Source: Varroa destructor
Taxonomy: Eukaryota; Arthropoda; Arachnida; Mesostigmata; Varroidae
Length of the DNA stretch: 64,000 nucleotides
NCBI RefSeq assembly: GCF_002443255.2
Contig: NW_019211457.1
Coordinates: 37,671,126-37,735,125 of the forward strand
Reading direction: 5' to 3'
In this document: positions 45,688 to 57,320 of the stretch, piece after piece
Position numbering within the stretch: position 1 is the first letter of the stretch
Layout: every line of letters starts with the position of its first letter
Notes under the pieces: generated by a model
What the model was told of the DNA's origin: nothing
Database searches by the model: none
Seen by the model: only the letters and a program-made list of their open reading frames with translations
Position numbers and translations under genes: made by a program

Positions 45688-48600
45688 CTTCAGAAAACAT
45701 TCGAGTGGTGATAGTAAGCGCTACCCTTCCCACGGGCTTTCAGGGAGGATAAGATAAAGCGGCTTCAGCGCTATATTGACCAGCTAGTTCTGTTGCTTGA
45801 GCATACAAGATGAATTAATGGGTTTTTATTTAAACAGTTATTAAGTATGACAAATACCTTATCCATTTAATCTCACGTGTTTTGCAGTATATAAGTTAGG
45901 TTCTGTAAGTTCACTGGGATACGAGGACTGTATTACTGTAGCTGTTATCCACCGACGATCAGGTCAACTATGGGATCCTTGTCTCTGGGTGACAGCCATT
46001 TGTGCATTGCCTTTATTTTAGATTGCGAGCAACCATTTAAAAACTTTACCAGGCCTAAAAATCCTGGAAATGGAGTAATCTTTGGAAGAGATCCGAGCAG
46101 AATACCTATCCTCTAAGGCCACATTAGGTCCCGTAACAAACTACCGCAGAGTCCACACTTGCTGGTAATGTTGATATGACGACTGTGGATAACATTTAGA
46201 GAGGAAATAAATGAGACAAATCACTTTTTGGAACACATGACTCAGTTGCGTCTTATATTTCAGACATCATTCTGTAGACGACAAATTTCTTGTTGGGGGG
46301 TTGTCGTTGTGAATGTTTTTAATGTAGGGTTCGAGTCATAATCCGTAGAGGAAAAAAAGCATCTAAAATAAGCTGCTCGCACGGTGATCGCTATGAGATA
46401 CATACATCACTATTAATGTGGGGTGTCTGTCAATGGCAATAAACAAACGAATGGTGAGTTATAAACAGTAGTGTTTTATGTGGTCTTTTATGGATTCACC
46501 ACCGACGAGGACGACACAAAATATCATACGAACGCTAGTGGAATTGGAGGGTGCGAGAGAAATATTATGCATTGCTGGCACGATGTAGATTGAAAGCTAA
46601 GTTCAGAAGGGTATTGTGTAAAGGAGGCTGAATGGCTCAATTATAAAGCAAATATAAATGACCAAGTTTTTACATTACAGAAACACAGTAGCTAATTTTC
46701 TGTATGGGGTAAAGCCAGTGGAGCAATTACTCTCCTTGCCTTAACACGCATATGTGTGCACTCGGCACATTTTTTTTACGGCAAATTTATTAAGAAAAAT
46801 TATAATTTAAATGAAGGCTGTGAGTAATTAGCTACGCAATGATACTTAATTCTGGTATCTGCTGGACGGCAGCGCTTTTAGGGATACGTTTTGTATCGAG
46901 CGATGCTTCGGTGTACAGTGAAGACGGCGATTAGTCGGCTTAACTGAGAAAACTTTTTCTTGCATAAAAAATTGCCCCGTAGAGCAGAGCCTCACCGAAT
47001 TCGTCCAAACGCAGCTGTTTACTTGCTTTTTCTACAAAGCTGCCACGACAGCCAAAATACGCCTCCATTAAGCGTTAGCCCTAACCTTGAATGAGCACGA
47101 TTATAGGATATGATCAACCAGTCGAATGTGTATTATAGTATACTTTAGTCAGTAACATAGTTATCTGGAAACTGAGCGCGCGTAAATTTGAAATTGAATA
47201 ACGGACTTCGAGTGGCAAACATTGATGACCTTATCACAAAGGTCCTTACTGGAGATAAACATCCAATGAAAACAGTTCTAAGAACACCATGCATACAATC
47301 TTAGGGCAAGAAAACCATGCTAAATATTGGTACGAGCTAAAAGTGGGACGTTATATTCTTTCTTAGCTAATGGCTCTGCAATATGATCTCCCTCATATGC
47401 TAAAAAAACAGCAGAATCTTGCAAAACGTATCGTGTACTATTGCGCTTTTGTAAATGGTGAACAAAATGCATATGCTATTTGTATATGTATAGGCAATAT
47501 ATAGAACGCGCGAAGGGCAACATCGAACTCTCCGAAAACATCAGCGTCAATCACATGTATTTTTGCGCTTGTATGTCTGGAGCACCTTCGCCTGTCAGAA
47601 AGGTATTTAACATTCAAGTTAATCGTATGGCCTTCATTTAGCAGGCCTACGTGTTATGCGCATTGTATGCATCATTAATGTTATTATATTGTATAATCGC
47701 ATCTAAATTCGAATAAAAACTGAAATAAATTTACTTCAACGGTCGAGACTGGACGCTGGTATTTCAGGGTTTGAGGTCAATCCTCGAACCTCGTAAATGA
47801 AGCCTTACGTTGACATTTGTGCGACAAAGGTTCATTCTCAGTTTCGATAGATATCACATAGGAGTATGCATAATTGCGTGACTGTCACTATTCGATTGTG
47901 CGACCAAAGTATGTGGGCATGTAAAAAACTCGCTGTCCTTTTTTCGCGAAGAAGCTCTCATTGCATGGAAGCCACGTTTCCCCAATCTAGTAAGCCTGTA
48001 TTGCTTCGGGGACCCATGAAAAGTGTATGCGAAAATCTCATTGACATTCAGGATGGCCTTGTTCCCCTTATAATGTTTCATTGTTTTAAGTACGGGTTGC
48101 AAATAATCCCATTGGAAAAATACCTCGTTCACTGAACTATGTCACCCCCTCAAGAGTTCGCCGTACGTTTTGAAATGCCCTATACCCTTTATGCAGGGAT
48201 ATGCAGAGGCAAATGACTAAGTGTTTGCTTATTAACTTTTTATCGCATTCGCCTGTATCTTTGTAAGCTGAAGGAAAAAGGCGTCAGAATCAAAAGCCCG
48301 ATACACGTCGTAGTGTGTTAAAATTATCGTGGCGGGCCAACACGTCGCGAGTTATAACAAATACCTCTCCCGTAACGCAATACAACAACAATTAGACAAC
48401 ATACAGCATATGGCGCTTATCTAGCGGAGAGTAACCACAAATTACCGATTTTAATATAATAATTTAAATTATATTATTGTTACAGTTATTCGAGCCATTC
48501 ATTGTATCTCTTATATATGCTCCTTTCCGTTCATTGGTCATTGCATCATATATTTATATATATGATATATATATGTTTTAGTTAGCATGGTTTTGATTAG

Positions 48601-49371
48601 AATATATGTAGCTCGGAAACTCGGGACGTTCAACCTTGTCCTTAAAGGTAGTCAACGACGATGCGAATGGCCTTTAGACAAGGGTTTCGGTTGACTTCTA
48701 ATAATTTCAACAAGCAACAGTTTGTCGGAACAGGCGTAGCTGTACTCTACTTCACCGTAGGGATAGTGTAGAAGCAGAAGAAATACTGTGGTTCCATCGT
48801 CGACTCGATGAATGGATGGCCGCTAGTGCGAGACAAATACTAGCGCCTTATATTTGTCCTCGACGAAGCGCATACAGCTGTCAACAGATTCGTTTCCGAC
48901 ACGCTAACCCCGAAAAGGACGTACCGTTGTTTGAAAACAACTGGCAGACCTCGTCCATTGGGACGGCATCGAGTTAAACTGCGTGTAACTGTTTCAGTGG
49001 TGTACCCCTTCCCCCCCCCAAAGAGCGCACCTGCAAGCCTATAGATGCGGTTTTACGTATAAAAGTTGGACGACCGGTGACGTTAACGTGAAAGCGCTAA
49101 ATTGCTCGTGCAGTTTGGTCAGTTCGTCTACAATGTATTGTTCTCAGATCCGTTAACTTACACATTAATTTAATGATTAAGGGAATATTGCTTACCTACG
49201 GATTTAAATAAACGATCGATTTTGTCACTTTAGCTTTGTTCCTTAATACATCTCGAAAACGGAACCAGTATGCTCAAAAGGAAAAGGTTAGGTCTGAAAA
49301 AGCATGACACTATCAGTACTACATTATCACTACCGTAGCGAAATCCCAAATTTAATAAAACCTCTATATCT

Positions 49372-49444
49372 ACATGTCGTGCTATTGAAATCCATTCTAT
49401 ACATGTCGTGCTATTGAAATCCGTTCTATTATATTATAGAACGG
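49372..49444. repeat. 29-nt tandem duplication ending in a hairpin
   Basis: The units 49372-49400 and 49401-49429 differ at one base. The end of the second unit (CCGTTCTAT, 49421-49429) pairs perfectly with ATAGAACGG (49436-49444) across a 6-nt loop. Confidence 0.85.
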
Positions 49445-49770
49445 AGCCTGCCGGAGTCGGAACAACGAAACAGGTCGAGAATCTGAAACTGTTTGCTCTA
49501 GTTGCTTAGGTGCAATCAGTGAACACCTCAGAGAGGTGGTATTAACCTAGCAACGGTAGAAGTGTCCTTCGGTGTTAAAAGATTCACTCAGTCAACGATC
49601 AGCCTTCGTGCCTTTCAAAGGCAAAAGGCCTTATCCGTTCTAGTATACCGATCCTCGAAAAATCGCATCTCTCGGTAAATTTTGCTATGATATTAGCAGT
49701 ACGCAATCCTGTAGTACCGTGTCTATAGCCAATAGTGCAAGAAAGATCATAGCTACCAAACTTGAAATAT

Positions 49771-49808
49771 AATAATGAGCAATATACGTAATAATGAGCA
49801 ATATACGT
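49771..49808. repeat. 19-nt tandem duplication
   Basis: AATAATGAGCAATATACGT occurs twice exactly, with the start of a third unit following. Confidence 0.85.
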
Positions 49809-51336
49809 AATAATCTTCAATTACCATCAAATGCTAGCCAATACCATTGCTACAAAATGGCTTTACGCGTATTTTCGTTTGATTTTTTTTTTGCCTTCAA
49901 CTACAGTACGAGCGAATTTTATTTTTCTTGGCTTAACCCATTTGATAATATGTAAAGACATTTTCTTGTACAAAATACGCCGTCCCATGCTCTCTCGACA
50001 CATTCAACAATTATATAGTTTTCCTCTCGACATTTGCCACATTTTAATGCTACTAATTTGTAACCATAGAATGTTGTGACAGTAACTTTTCGAGGCCAAA
50101 ATTGTATGAAAGCTTTTTTTCTCACGTCGGGCACACCTGGAAAATCAGGCCCCGTCTGGCTGTGCGTTGTACTGCCTACTTTATGTATTTGTTCGTTGCC
50201 AATGTTTACATTCTACAACTATTCAGAAGAGCCACGACCCGGCATCCAAGCTCAGCGAAACGTGCAGTATTGGCGTACGAATAACGTTGACTGAAAGCTA
50301 GCATTTAAAGCATGGGGAAGACACACTGAGTTCTAAAGGCGTACTCACAACGGTATAAATATTGTTGAGATGTCCTACCTTCGAAGCTTATCCATAAGGC
50401 AAGGAAAGGTTTCTTTGAAGTTTGCGCAATGGCTAAAAAATTGCTTTCTAAAAGATAGCCAGACAAACGGGATCTGTGGATCTATAACAGTAGTTGCGCT
50501 GCTCTTACCGCAGCAGTAACTTCCGAGTGCTCGCTAAGTTAAAAGTTGAACGTGCGTTCTAGTAGCGATAGGGCACAACTGGCCAACGAAACGGAAAATC
50601 TCAATCGACATCTGAACTGTTGGGCGTGGTCAAAAAGATCCGTACACCCGCAAATATTAACTTTGTTCCGAAAATAGTACTATTATTTAGCTTTTTCAAA
50701 CAGGAGCGCCGTTACGTTTTTATTTAGATGTAGCCAACATAACAGATCTTCATAGACTTTTACAATTGAACACTGGCATGTTGCGACAGACTGTTTTAAC
50801 AATGACGTAGACCAATGATATAAAATTGAAGTCACTTACGCCCGTAAAAACGCTAGAAGCCTATAATTTATCTATAATAGACAAATACAATGCATATACA
50901 AAACAAACATACACTATTCTATGTTTTAGAAAGTGACGTTCATCTCCGGCAAATAAACAATGGTCAATATTACTCACCTTACAGGGAAATAGGTTTCTAA
51001 TTATTTTCTTTCTAATTATTTGAAGAACGAAAGAATCGCACAAATTTAGGGAACCGGCAATAAACACGATATTTTGTATTAGCTGCTATATTTTGAGCCC
51101 CGCGCCGGCCTCCGCTGTTTGTTTACTTGAAGGCGATGCTATGTTCCGACCATGGGATCGTTTCCCAACGATGAACAGTCCTTCAATACTAACAGCTTAA
51201 CGATGGCTATTCACATTAATTTCTCAGGTAACTACCGTACGTTTTCACCTCAGATCATTTTGTGCCCTTATTTCTCAGACTGTAGCTATTTCATCGATAA
51301 ACCCGACAGCTTGGCGCTAGCCACTGAGTGCCGAAA

Positions 51337-52572
51337 TCAATTTTGCTTAGATTTTCGATCAGTACCTGAACGACCAGACGTATTTGAGTGGAGTCGTCCT
51401 TTTGAATAAAGTTGGGTATACTGGTTTCGGATCGAAACAGACTCGTGTATGAAGTCGCACAATTTTTCGAAAAGAACTGTCGATCGCTTCGGGACATCAG
51501 TCGCTTCCAGCGTGAAAGGTATGGGTTCAGAGATATTTAGAACTCTGCGAACTTCATGTTTTTTTTGTTGATAGACGAAGCGAAACGACATCTCATCAGG
51601 GATAGTTCGTAATAGCTGCGGATACATCGAGGCGCAGAAATAGCCTTTGTCACATTTAATCATTTCAAAAGTAGAGGTATAGCGATCAACTCGAGTCAAT
51701 AGGTTGTGGAGAGCGTCTACATCGGCCTCCTTTATTTTCGGTAATGCGAGCATATTTGCGAAAATACAATGAACGATCATTTCACAATTTCCATAGTGGC
51801 TAATTAGAGAGCCGAGCGCTGCTTGGTAGCTAGTGTCTGATAACGGAACGTATCTGATAACTCTAGCTGCATGACCGTCCAGTAACGTCCGTAATATAAA
51901 ATGCTTTTGCTGATCGGTAAATTCGGTTCTTTCGTGAACCAAACGACGAAATTCAACTAGAAAAAAGGGGAAGTCGGCGTAGTCTCCTGCAAAGTGCGTC
52001 ATTGTCGAAGCTAGGTAATGTACCTGGCGAGAAGCATACTCTTCCTTCAAAGAAATGAAGCAGTTCAACAGAGGCTCTTCTGTGTTACTCAAGCTTTTCT
52101 CCGGGATCTCAACCATACTGTAACCGCGCGGGCTCGATAGTGCTGTTACGTGACTAGTTACTTTCGAGCTTTGCAATCCTGATACTGACTGCAACTGGTC
52201 TTCCTCCTCGTAAGTTTCACCTTTCGTAGCTATATCTTGCGCCGGCGGTATCGCTAAAACAGGGGAACCGCGACGGTATTTGCTCAGTTTGCTTCTTATA
52301 CGTTTAATAGTTTCTGAATAATCCTTAAGCTTTGGGCTCTCCCTAGTTGTTCGACCATCTCCGTCGCTCAAAATCGCTTCGAGTACTTTGTTATGGAGTG
52401 CATCAAGTTTGAGCTTGTAAGTGTCGGCACGGGCTAAACATACTCCTATCTGATGATTGATTTTTTCCGATGACTCTGACCTTGCTGACGCTGAATCCCT
52501 GCACAACTCACTCATGGTTTCTTGCAACCTCACCACCTCGTCGTAAAGGCATCCCTGTTCGGAGTTGGCCAT
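51337..52572 (-). CDS. Isolated BEL/Pao-type gag-like protein (DUF1759)
   Basis: 411-aa intact ORF with an excellent initiation context (CCGCCATGG). Residues 1-125 are helical and charged. Residues about 185-330 look like DUF1759, the capsid-like gag domain of BEL/Pao retrotransposons: FAGDYADFPFFLVEF, a central LRTLLDGHAARVIRYVPLSD, YQAALGSLISHYGN and ALHNLLTRVDRY. Normally a zinc knuckle, protease (DUF1758), reverse transcriptase, RNase H and integrase follow. Here the ORF stops at KSKQN and none of these is recognisable in the DNA downstream (below 51337). LTRs were not found by eye. It is either a truncated element whose gag happens to be intact or a domesticated gag gene. Description only. 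Confidence 0.7.
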   Translation of the reverse strand: MANSEQGCLYDEVVRLQETMSELCRDSASARSESSEKINHQIGVCLARADTYKLKLDALHNKVLEAILSDGDGRTTRESPKLKDYSETIKRIRSKLSKYRRGSPVLAIPPAQDIATKGETYEEEDQLQSVSGLQSSKVTSHVTALSSPRGYSMVEIPEKSLSNTEEPLLNCFISLKEEYASRQVHYLASTMTHFAGDYADFPFFLVEFRRLVHERTEFTDQQKHFILRTLLDGHAARVIRYVPLSDTSYQAALGSLISHYGNCEMIVHCIFANMLALPKIKEADVDALHNLLTRVDRYTSTFEMIKCDKGYFCASMYPQLLRTIPDEMSFRFVYQQKKHEVRRVLNISEPIPFTLEATDVPKRSTVLFEKLCDFIHESVSIRNQYTQLYSKGRLHSNTSGRSGTDRKSKQN

Positions 52573-52788
52573 GGCGGAATCAACTTGGAACTCAACTTAA
52601 ATGAACGGCGGATAATCGAGTAACCTGGATCCAATGTAAATAAAAATTCTCCACGTAAGTCGAAATCGAACAAAAGCATGCGTTCGATCAATATAATAAC
52701 ATGTGGCCTAAGTAGCATCTTCAAACAGTGTCGAACGAATTCTGTTCTCTCAATTTTGATGAAAACGTTTTTATTTGCCCTTAGTGCG

Positions 52789-52983
52789 TCACTGAATGCT
52801 ATTAAAGGCAGGGTCTAACAGATCGAGCGACGCCTTTCCGACGAGTCTCTGAACACTCACCTTTATCGGAGACTGAGCTAGGTTATATCGTGTGCGAACG
52901 AATGGAACCACACGAATACTCTGCACTTCCAAGCGAACCCTACGAAAAAAGTTGACCAGTGAATTTTCGTCACAAGTCATCAT
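52789..52983 (-). CDS. Small ORF (64 aa), uncertain
   Basis: Minus-strand ORF starting MMTCDENSLVNFFRRVRLEV and ending DPAFNSIQ. An AATAAA (52770-52775 complement) lies about 14 nt after the stop. It lies about 220 nt upstream of the gag-like ORF on the same strand, so it might be an upstream ORF or 5' exon of that transcript. No family is recognised. It may be chance. Confidence 0.2.
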   Translation of the reverse strand: MMTCDENSLVNFFRRVRLEVQSIRVVPFVRTRYNLAQSPIKVSVQRLVGKASLDLLDPAFNSIQ

Positions 52984-54914
52984 TTGCACTAACTAACATA
53001 ACAGCAGAGCTGCCGTTGGCCTCGTACGACTAGGCACAATATAGCCGCGGCCACCTGATGGCAGCACCTATGCCTTACCACCACAGACACAATTTCAATA
53101 GCGTCTGCTCTGCAATTGTCAGACGTAAAGATAGATCTATTACAAAAGGAAGGCTATACCGACGCAACTGAAATTATTATAGGACACAGAAACATTTTTA
53201 CTAGCAGCAAAGCTGGCGCTAATCAATATAACGCAACATTATAATTGGTTGGAAGATTCTTTGGAAAATCTAGCATGGATATCCCAGTTTGAGCATTTCG
53301 CTTTTAGGAAATGTTGACAAATCAGCACCCGTGTTGACGATGGAGTCTGCCGGCTCAACTAAGCTGTCGTTGTCAACGACGCCATGGACTAGTGATGCAG
53401 AAATAGGGGCGGAAGGGGAATAAGAACGTTATAAAATAAATGTCCAGCTCAATGGCGGCATATATTTTTTGAAACTTACGCTTAGACTCCAAGTCACGCC
53501 TGTAATCATAAACGAACGGTGAGACAGGACTTGTGTTGTTTGTGGCAATTATATAAATGAACGGTGGCCGTTTTGGTCGGATGAGATAATCTAATATATA
53601 AATAAATTCTATCCATTGTCATCTTCTGTTCTGAAGCGATGTATAAAACCGGATTAACGTATATAGCTAATTAATTATAAAAAAAAAAAAACAAAACAAT
53701 TGAATTCATTGTGCCATGCCTCTTTTAGTGACATGCGGTCTGAATTTTCAGCGCACTTTGCTTGGTAAGTGCTAAACTTTGAGGATATCATATTAAAAAT
53801 TCGTTAGTAAATGAGTGTATCCAGACGTTGAATAATGTTACTAAGGCCACATGGTTATGAGGCTCGACTTTGAACGTCAGCTTCGTTTAATCTGATAAGA
53901 AGCTTCGTGCAGCATAAAATGAAAACCCATCTCTGCGCCCAGCGACCTAGTAACGTCGATAGAGTTGGGGCATTTGAGAACAACTTGAAAACGTAGTATA
54001 GATTAAAATTCAGTCACTACGTGCGCTGATGCTGTACGTAGGAATCCAAGCAATACGATCTGTTTCCGTTTATGGTTACAGAAACGCCTATGTATGGATC
54101 ACGATATGACTTTTATTTACTGATACACCTGGTTAATTTTCACTATTTGCGATATGTGTCCGCATTGTCGTCACCGATACTTTCCTAGTGGCCTATTTGA
54201 CTTAGGCGATCACCTATTACGGAGTGAGTTAGGTTTGAGCGGGTCTAGCTGGAGTGTTCGTGAAGGCGTCACTTTTATTTATAACATCATTTGCGTTTAT
54301 GAGGTAGCCGGTCGAACGCGGTCCCTTTGTCTGTCGACAACACAATAGTAAACTCCTTGCCCGGCATGTTTATTGCATACACGAGGCCCAGTCGTATCGC
54401 ACTATAAAAATTTTATCCTGCAGCACAATAAGCCGACAAATACTTCTATACGCTAATAAAGCCAATTTATATATATATATAAATAACCGTCTAGTATCTT
54501 TTGAGGTGGTTGCTAACAGGCAAAAGTATTCATTGCTAGCTGTTATAGATAACCGGTCGCTTGTTGTATATAGCGAACAGCTGTTGCAAGCAGCTTCTAA
54601 TGCGGATATTAAAATTGTTTCACTTTTAAATTATGCGCATCTCTAGCGCGAAAAACATGGCTCGTAAATACTGCAGCGTTCTAGAAACTTATGAGCGAAG
54701 GCCGGTTAAATTTGGTCCACCAGAAATAAGGTTAAAAGAAAGAACATCTTTTAGTCTCGGAAATTAGTTGTCAGCGGTCGAGCTTTTGCTTCTCGAAGGC
54801 CACAGCGCTCAAACAATTTTCCGGACACCAGCGAAGGCTAATTTCGTTAAGGATGTTTTAAACGAAAGCGCAATATACTAAAAATGCAAACGTTTAAAGA
54901 ACCGAAATTGGAGT
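52984..54914. other. Intergenic, nothing recognised
   Basis: AT-rich, only short ORFs, one short TA run near 54468-54481. No LTR-like repeat of the sequence on the other side of the gag ORF was noticed. Confidence 0.5.
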
Positions 54915-55682
54915 ATTAAAAACCAACGAGGACGTGGCCAGATGGGCTCGAAAGACACGGCCGCCCCCCAGGAGACTTTTTACCAAAGAAGACCTTAAGG
55001 TCTATGGCTGCTGTCGCTCAAAGCTAGCTTTTCACATGTAACGTGTTATAGAATTATAATCCAAATGCTGAGTACAAAATGCCTGTTGAGAATTTGCTCC
55101 AGGATGGTTAGAAATGCGTGCATTGTATTATATGGGCAATTTGCGGAATTCTAGTCCGCAGAAGTATTATACGGTCGCTATAAATGGGGCGTAACTTAGT
55201 CTCCATCACAAGCTAGAAATGAACCAGGTGAGAGAATGGCATTGTCTAAAAGAAAAATCGAATTTGCTGGTGGTATCGAGTACATTTCGGTATGTGTCGG
55301 ACGTAAGATGATGATAGTATTCGCTATACGGTCTAGTAGCTCCAGTTTCTTAGGAGACCCATAAACTAACTAGACATTACCGGAAAGCCAGTCTACCTAT
55401 TTGGTGACCTCATCGCCATACCTTAATTACTTCATGCAAAGAAATATCCAACGTTGCCTTCAAGCCGCTTACTCTCCCGATTTAAGTCATCATGACTACG
55501 AGGTTGCTGACGCTTTAAAAACAGCAACTTGTGGGTAAACACTTCGAACCATTTATTTACTTCGAGAAGCCATGAATGCAGAAATTACATGTGGGAAAGC
55601 TAACAAACGTAGGTATATGGCTGTCTAGATGCTGCAAAAACGCTGGGACAAGTGCGTAAAAAATAAACTAAAGTACCTCTAA
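54915..55682 (+). pseudogene. Decayed mariner transposase
   Basis: Frameshifted and stop-containing remnants in the expected order. Near 54944-54970 one frame reads LERHGRPPGDF, like the KEHGKPP stretch after the helix-turn-helix region of mariner. At about 55455-55490 QAAYSPDLSHHDY matches the block carrying the last catalytic aspartate. At 55630-55680 MLQKRWDKCV and KYL then stop match the C-terminus (ERWEKCV...KYF). The span between the first two is shorter than a full transposase and unreadable, so deletions have occurred. The element is inactive. Terminal repeats were not identified. Confidence 0.65.
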
Positions 55683-57165
55683 TATGTATTGAGAAATCAC
55701 TATTCTAGCCCGATTAACTTAAAAGCTTTTACTCAGTTTCAAGGTCTGCCGGCTTCGCTTGGAACAACCTAATACATACATTTACAAATGGAAAAATTAC
55801 CTCGCATTCACTCTTGTACTGCGCTTGCGGATTCTTAGTCTAATAATGCTAGTCAAAAACCAATCACAGCTGACACAGTGTGTATAGCCTTTCAGACCGT
55901 GTTCGAATAATCCTTCATTGCAGTTTGCTTATCTAGTCGAGGCAGCAGACTATATGCAATACGTACTTGAGAAAACCGAAAAAAAGATTACCGGCTAAGG
56001 TCCTCAACAACTTTTCTTTGCAGTTTCTAGTACGTGGCCCAGAAGAATCACGTCTTTAGTCTTAAGTTCTTTGTGTAAACCTCTTAGTTCTTTTGTGCTT
56101 TAGGGCTCTCGAGGCACGATGGCCTCAGTCGTCATTTCTTTTTTCCTTCCCCCTTCTGGACATTTTTATTTATCGGTGGCATTTCTTATATTACTCTATC
56201 ATTTCGATGGTTGGCGCACAACTCGTTCTTCTCACTCCCTGACATGTGCTGCCATTCCACTGCCCACCTTCATTCAGTCAGTGGCACTTGGATACGTCGG
56301 CAGCCGGCGCACCACGTTCGGGGTTGTAACGTATCCACCGTCGGTTTCTGATTCCCTGAGGGCAAATATCGACCTCGGCCGGCTCTCTACTGCCTTCCTG
56401 TCCTCTTCATTTTCTGCCGTCCCTTCACGTTAGCTTTAGTACTAGTGGCCAATGGGGTCGAGCTAATACCCCTTGGAGCAGGCCGAGGGCCCGCTCGTAT
56501 CTCTCCAGTTGAATTTACTCGCCATCCCCTAAAGCTTTCTTCCTGTTCATTTTCGGCCGTAAACGTAAGGGACATAGAACGACGGTGAACAGGGAACGAT
56601 CAACACTTTTGTCGTTTCCTTTGTTTTAAAGAATCAGAAGGACGGCGAAGAGGGTGACGTGGATCGCATTGAAAAACCAAATGAAGCGGTAAACAGTAAA
56701 ACAAGAAACATACGATATTGTATAGCGTTCACATAAACACATATACATGCAGAAGGCGTATGATTATTTTGAATAGGAGCAATACGCAATATTATTATAG
56801 TTGAATAAAATGTGTATAGCGGAGACCTGAGTATAATGGTCATGTGAAGTTTTGATGCTGTTTCAACGAAAATAGAAAGTGTTTTTTTCGAGTATTGGAT
56901 AGAAACTATTATGCTTCTACGATTTACGTGGATCTCAGCGAATCGCACTAGCGGTAAAGTAACAGGGTAAAGTGATAATAGACGGACATTTCTATCGGAA
57001 AATTTCTACTAATTGGTAGATAGATACCTGGCTTATAATTGTCACCCACTGTCACCCTAGGCCTCTTGTGGACTCAGATATATTGGCTAATCTACTGAAA
57101 CCATGTTTAAGGTACCATACAATATATGTAATGTTTGAAAAACCATAAAGCAGATCGTACCCATT

Positions 57166-57320
57166 TTATATGTGACCACATACTTGCCTGCTAATCGTAG
57201 CGACACATTGTGATCCCTGATTCATAGATAGTTTCGTGCTGAGAGCCAGTTAGCCGTCGGTCCGTCTGATGGAGCGTCTTCCGGACGTAAAACTCAAAAT
57301 ACAAAAGTGGTCACATATTA
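57166..57320. mobile_element. Small MITE-like element with TTA target duplication (Harbinger-like, tentative)
   Basis: TATGTGACCAC (57169-57179) and its exact reverse complement GTGGTCACATA (57307-57317) enclose about 127 bp. Both are directly flanked by TTA (57166-57168, 57318-57320). Eleven-bp inverted repeats with a 3-bp TWA duplication are typical of PIF/Harbinger-type MITEs. A TTA match is weak evidence in AT-rich DNA. Confidence 0.4.
57184..57215 (+). repeat. Diverged dispersed repeat, copy 1
   Basis: 32 nt matching 58938-58969 at 27 of 32 positions, in the same orientation; it lies inside the MITE-like element. Confidence 0.5.

Larger units (their letters stand above)
34958..51336. 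other. Long gene-poor region
   Basis: About 16.4 kb without a protein gene I can recognise. It holds TA and CGA microsatellites, strong palindromes (39414-39454, 45666-45687) and tandem duplications (49372-49429, 49771-49808). ORFs of 60-120 codons occur on both strands (for example 42132-42474 and 47854-48135) but none shows family features. Confidence 0.55.

Noticed and set aside
47854..48135. Overlapping ORFs of about 90 codons on both strands
   Set aside because: Both strands are open to a similar extent and neither shows family motifs or splice context.
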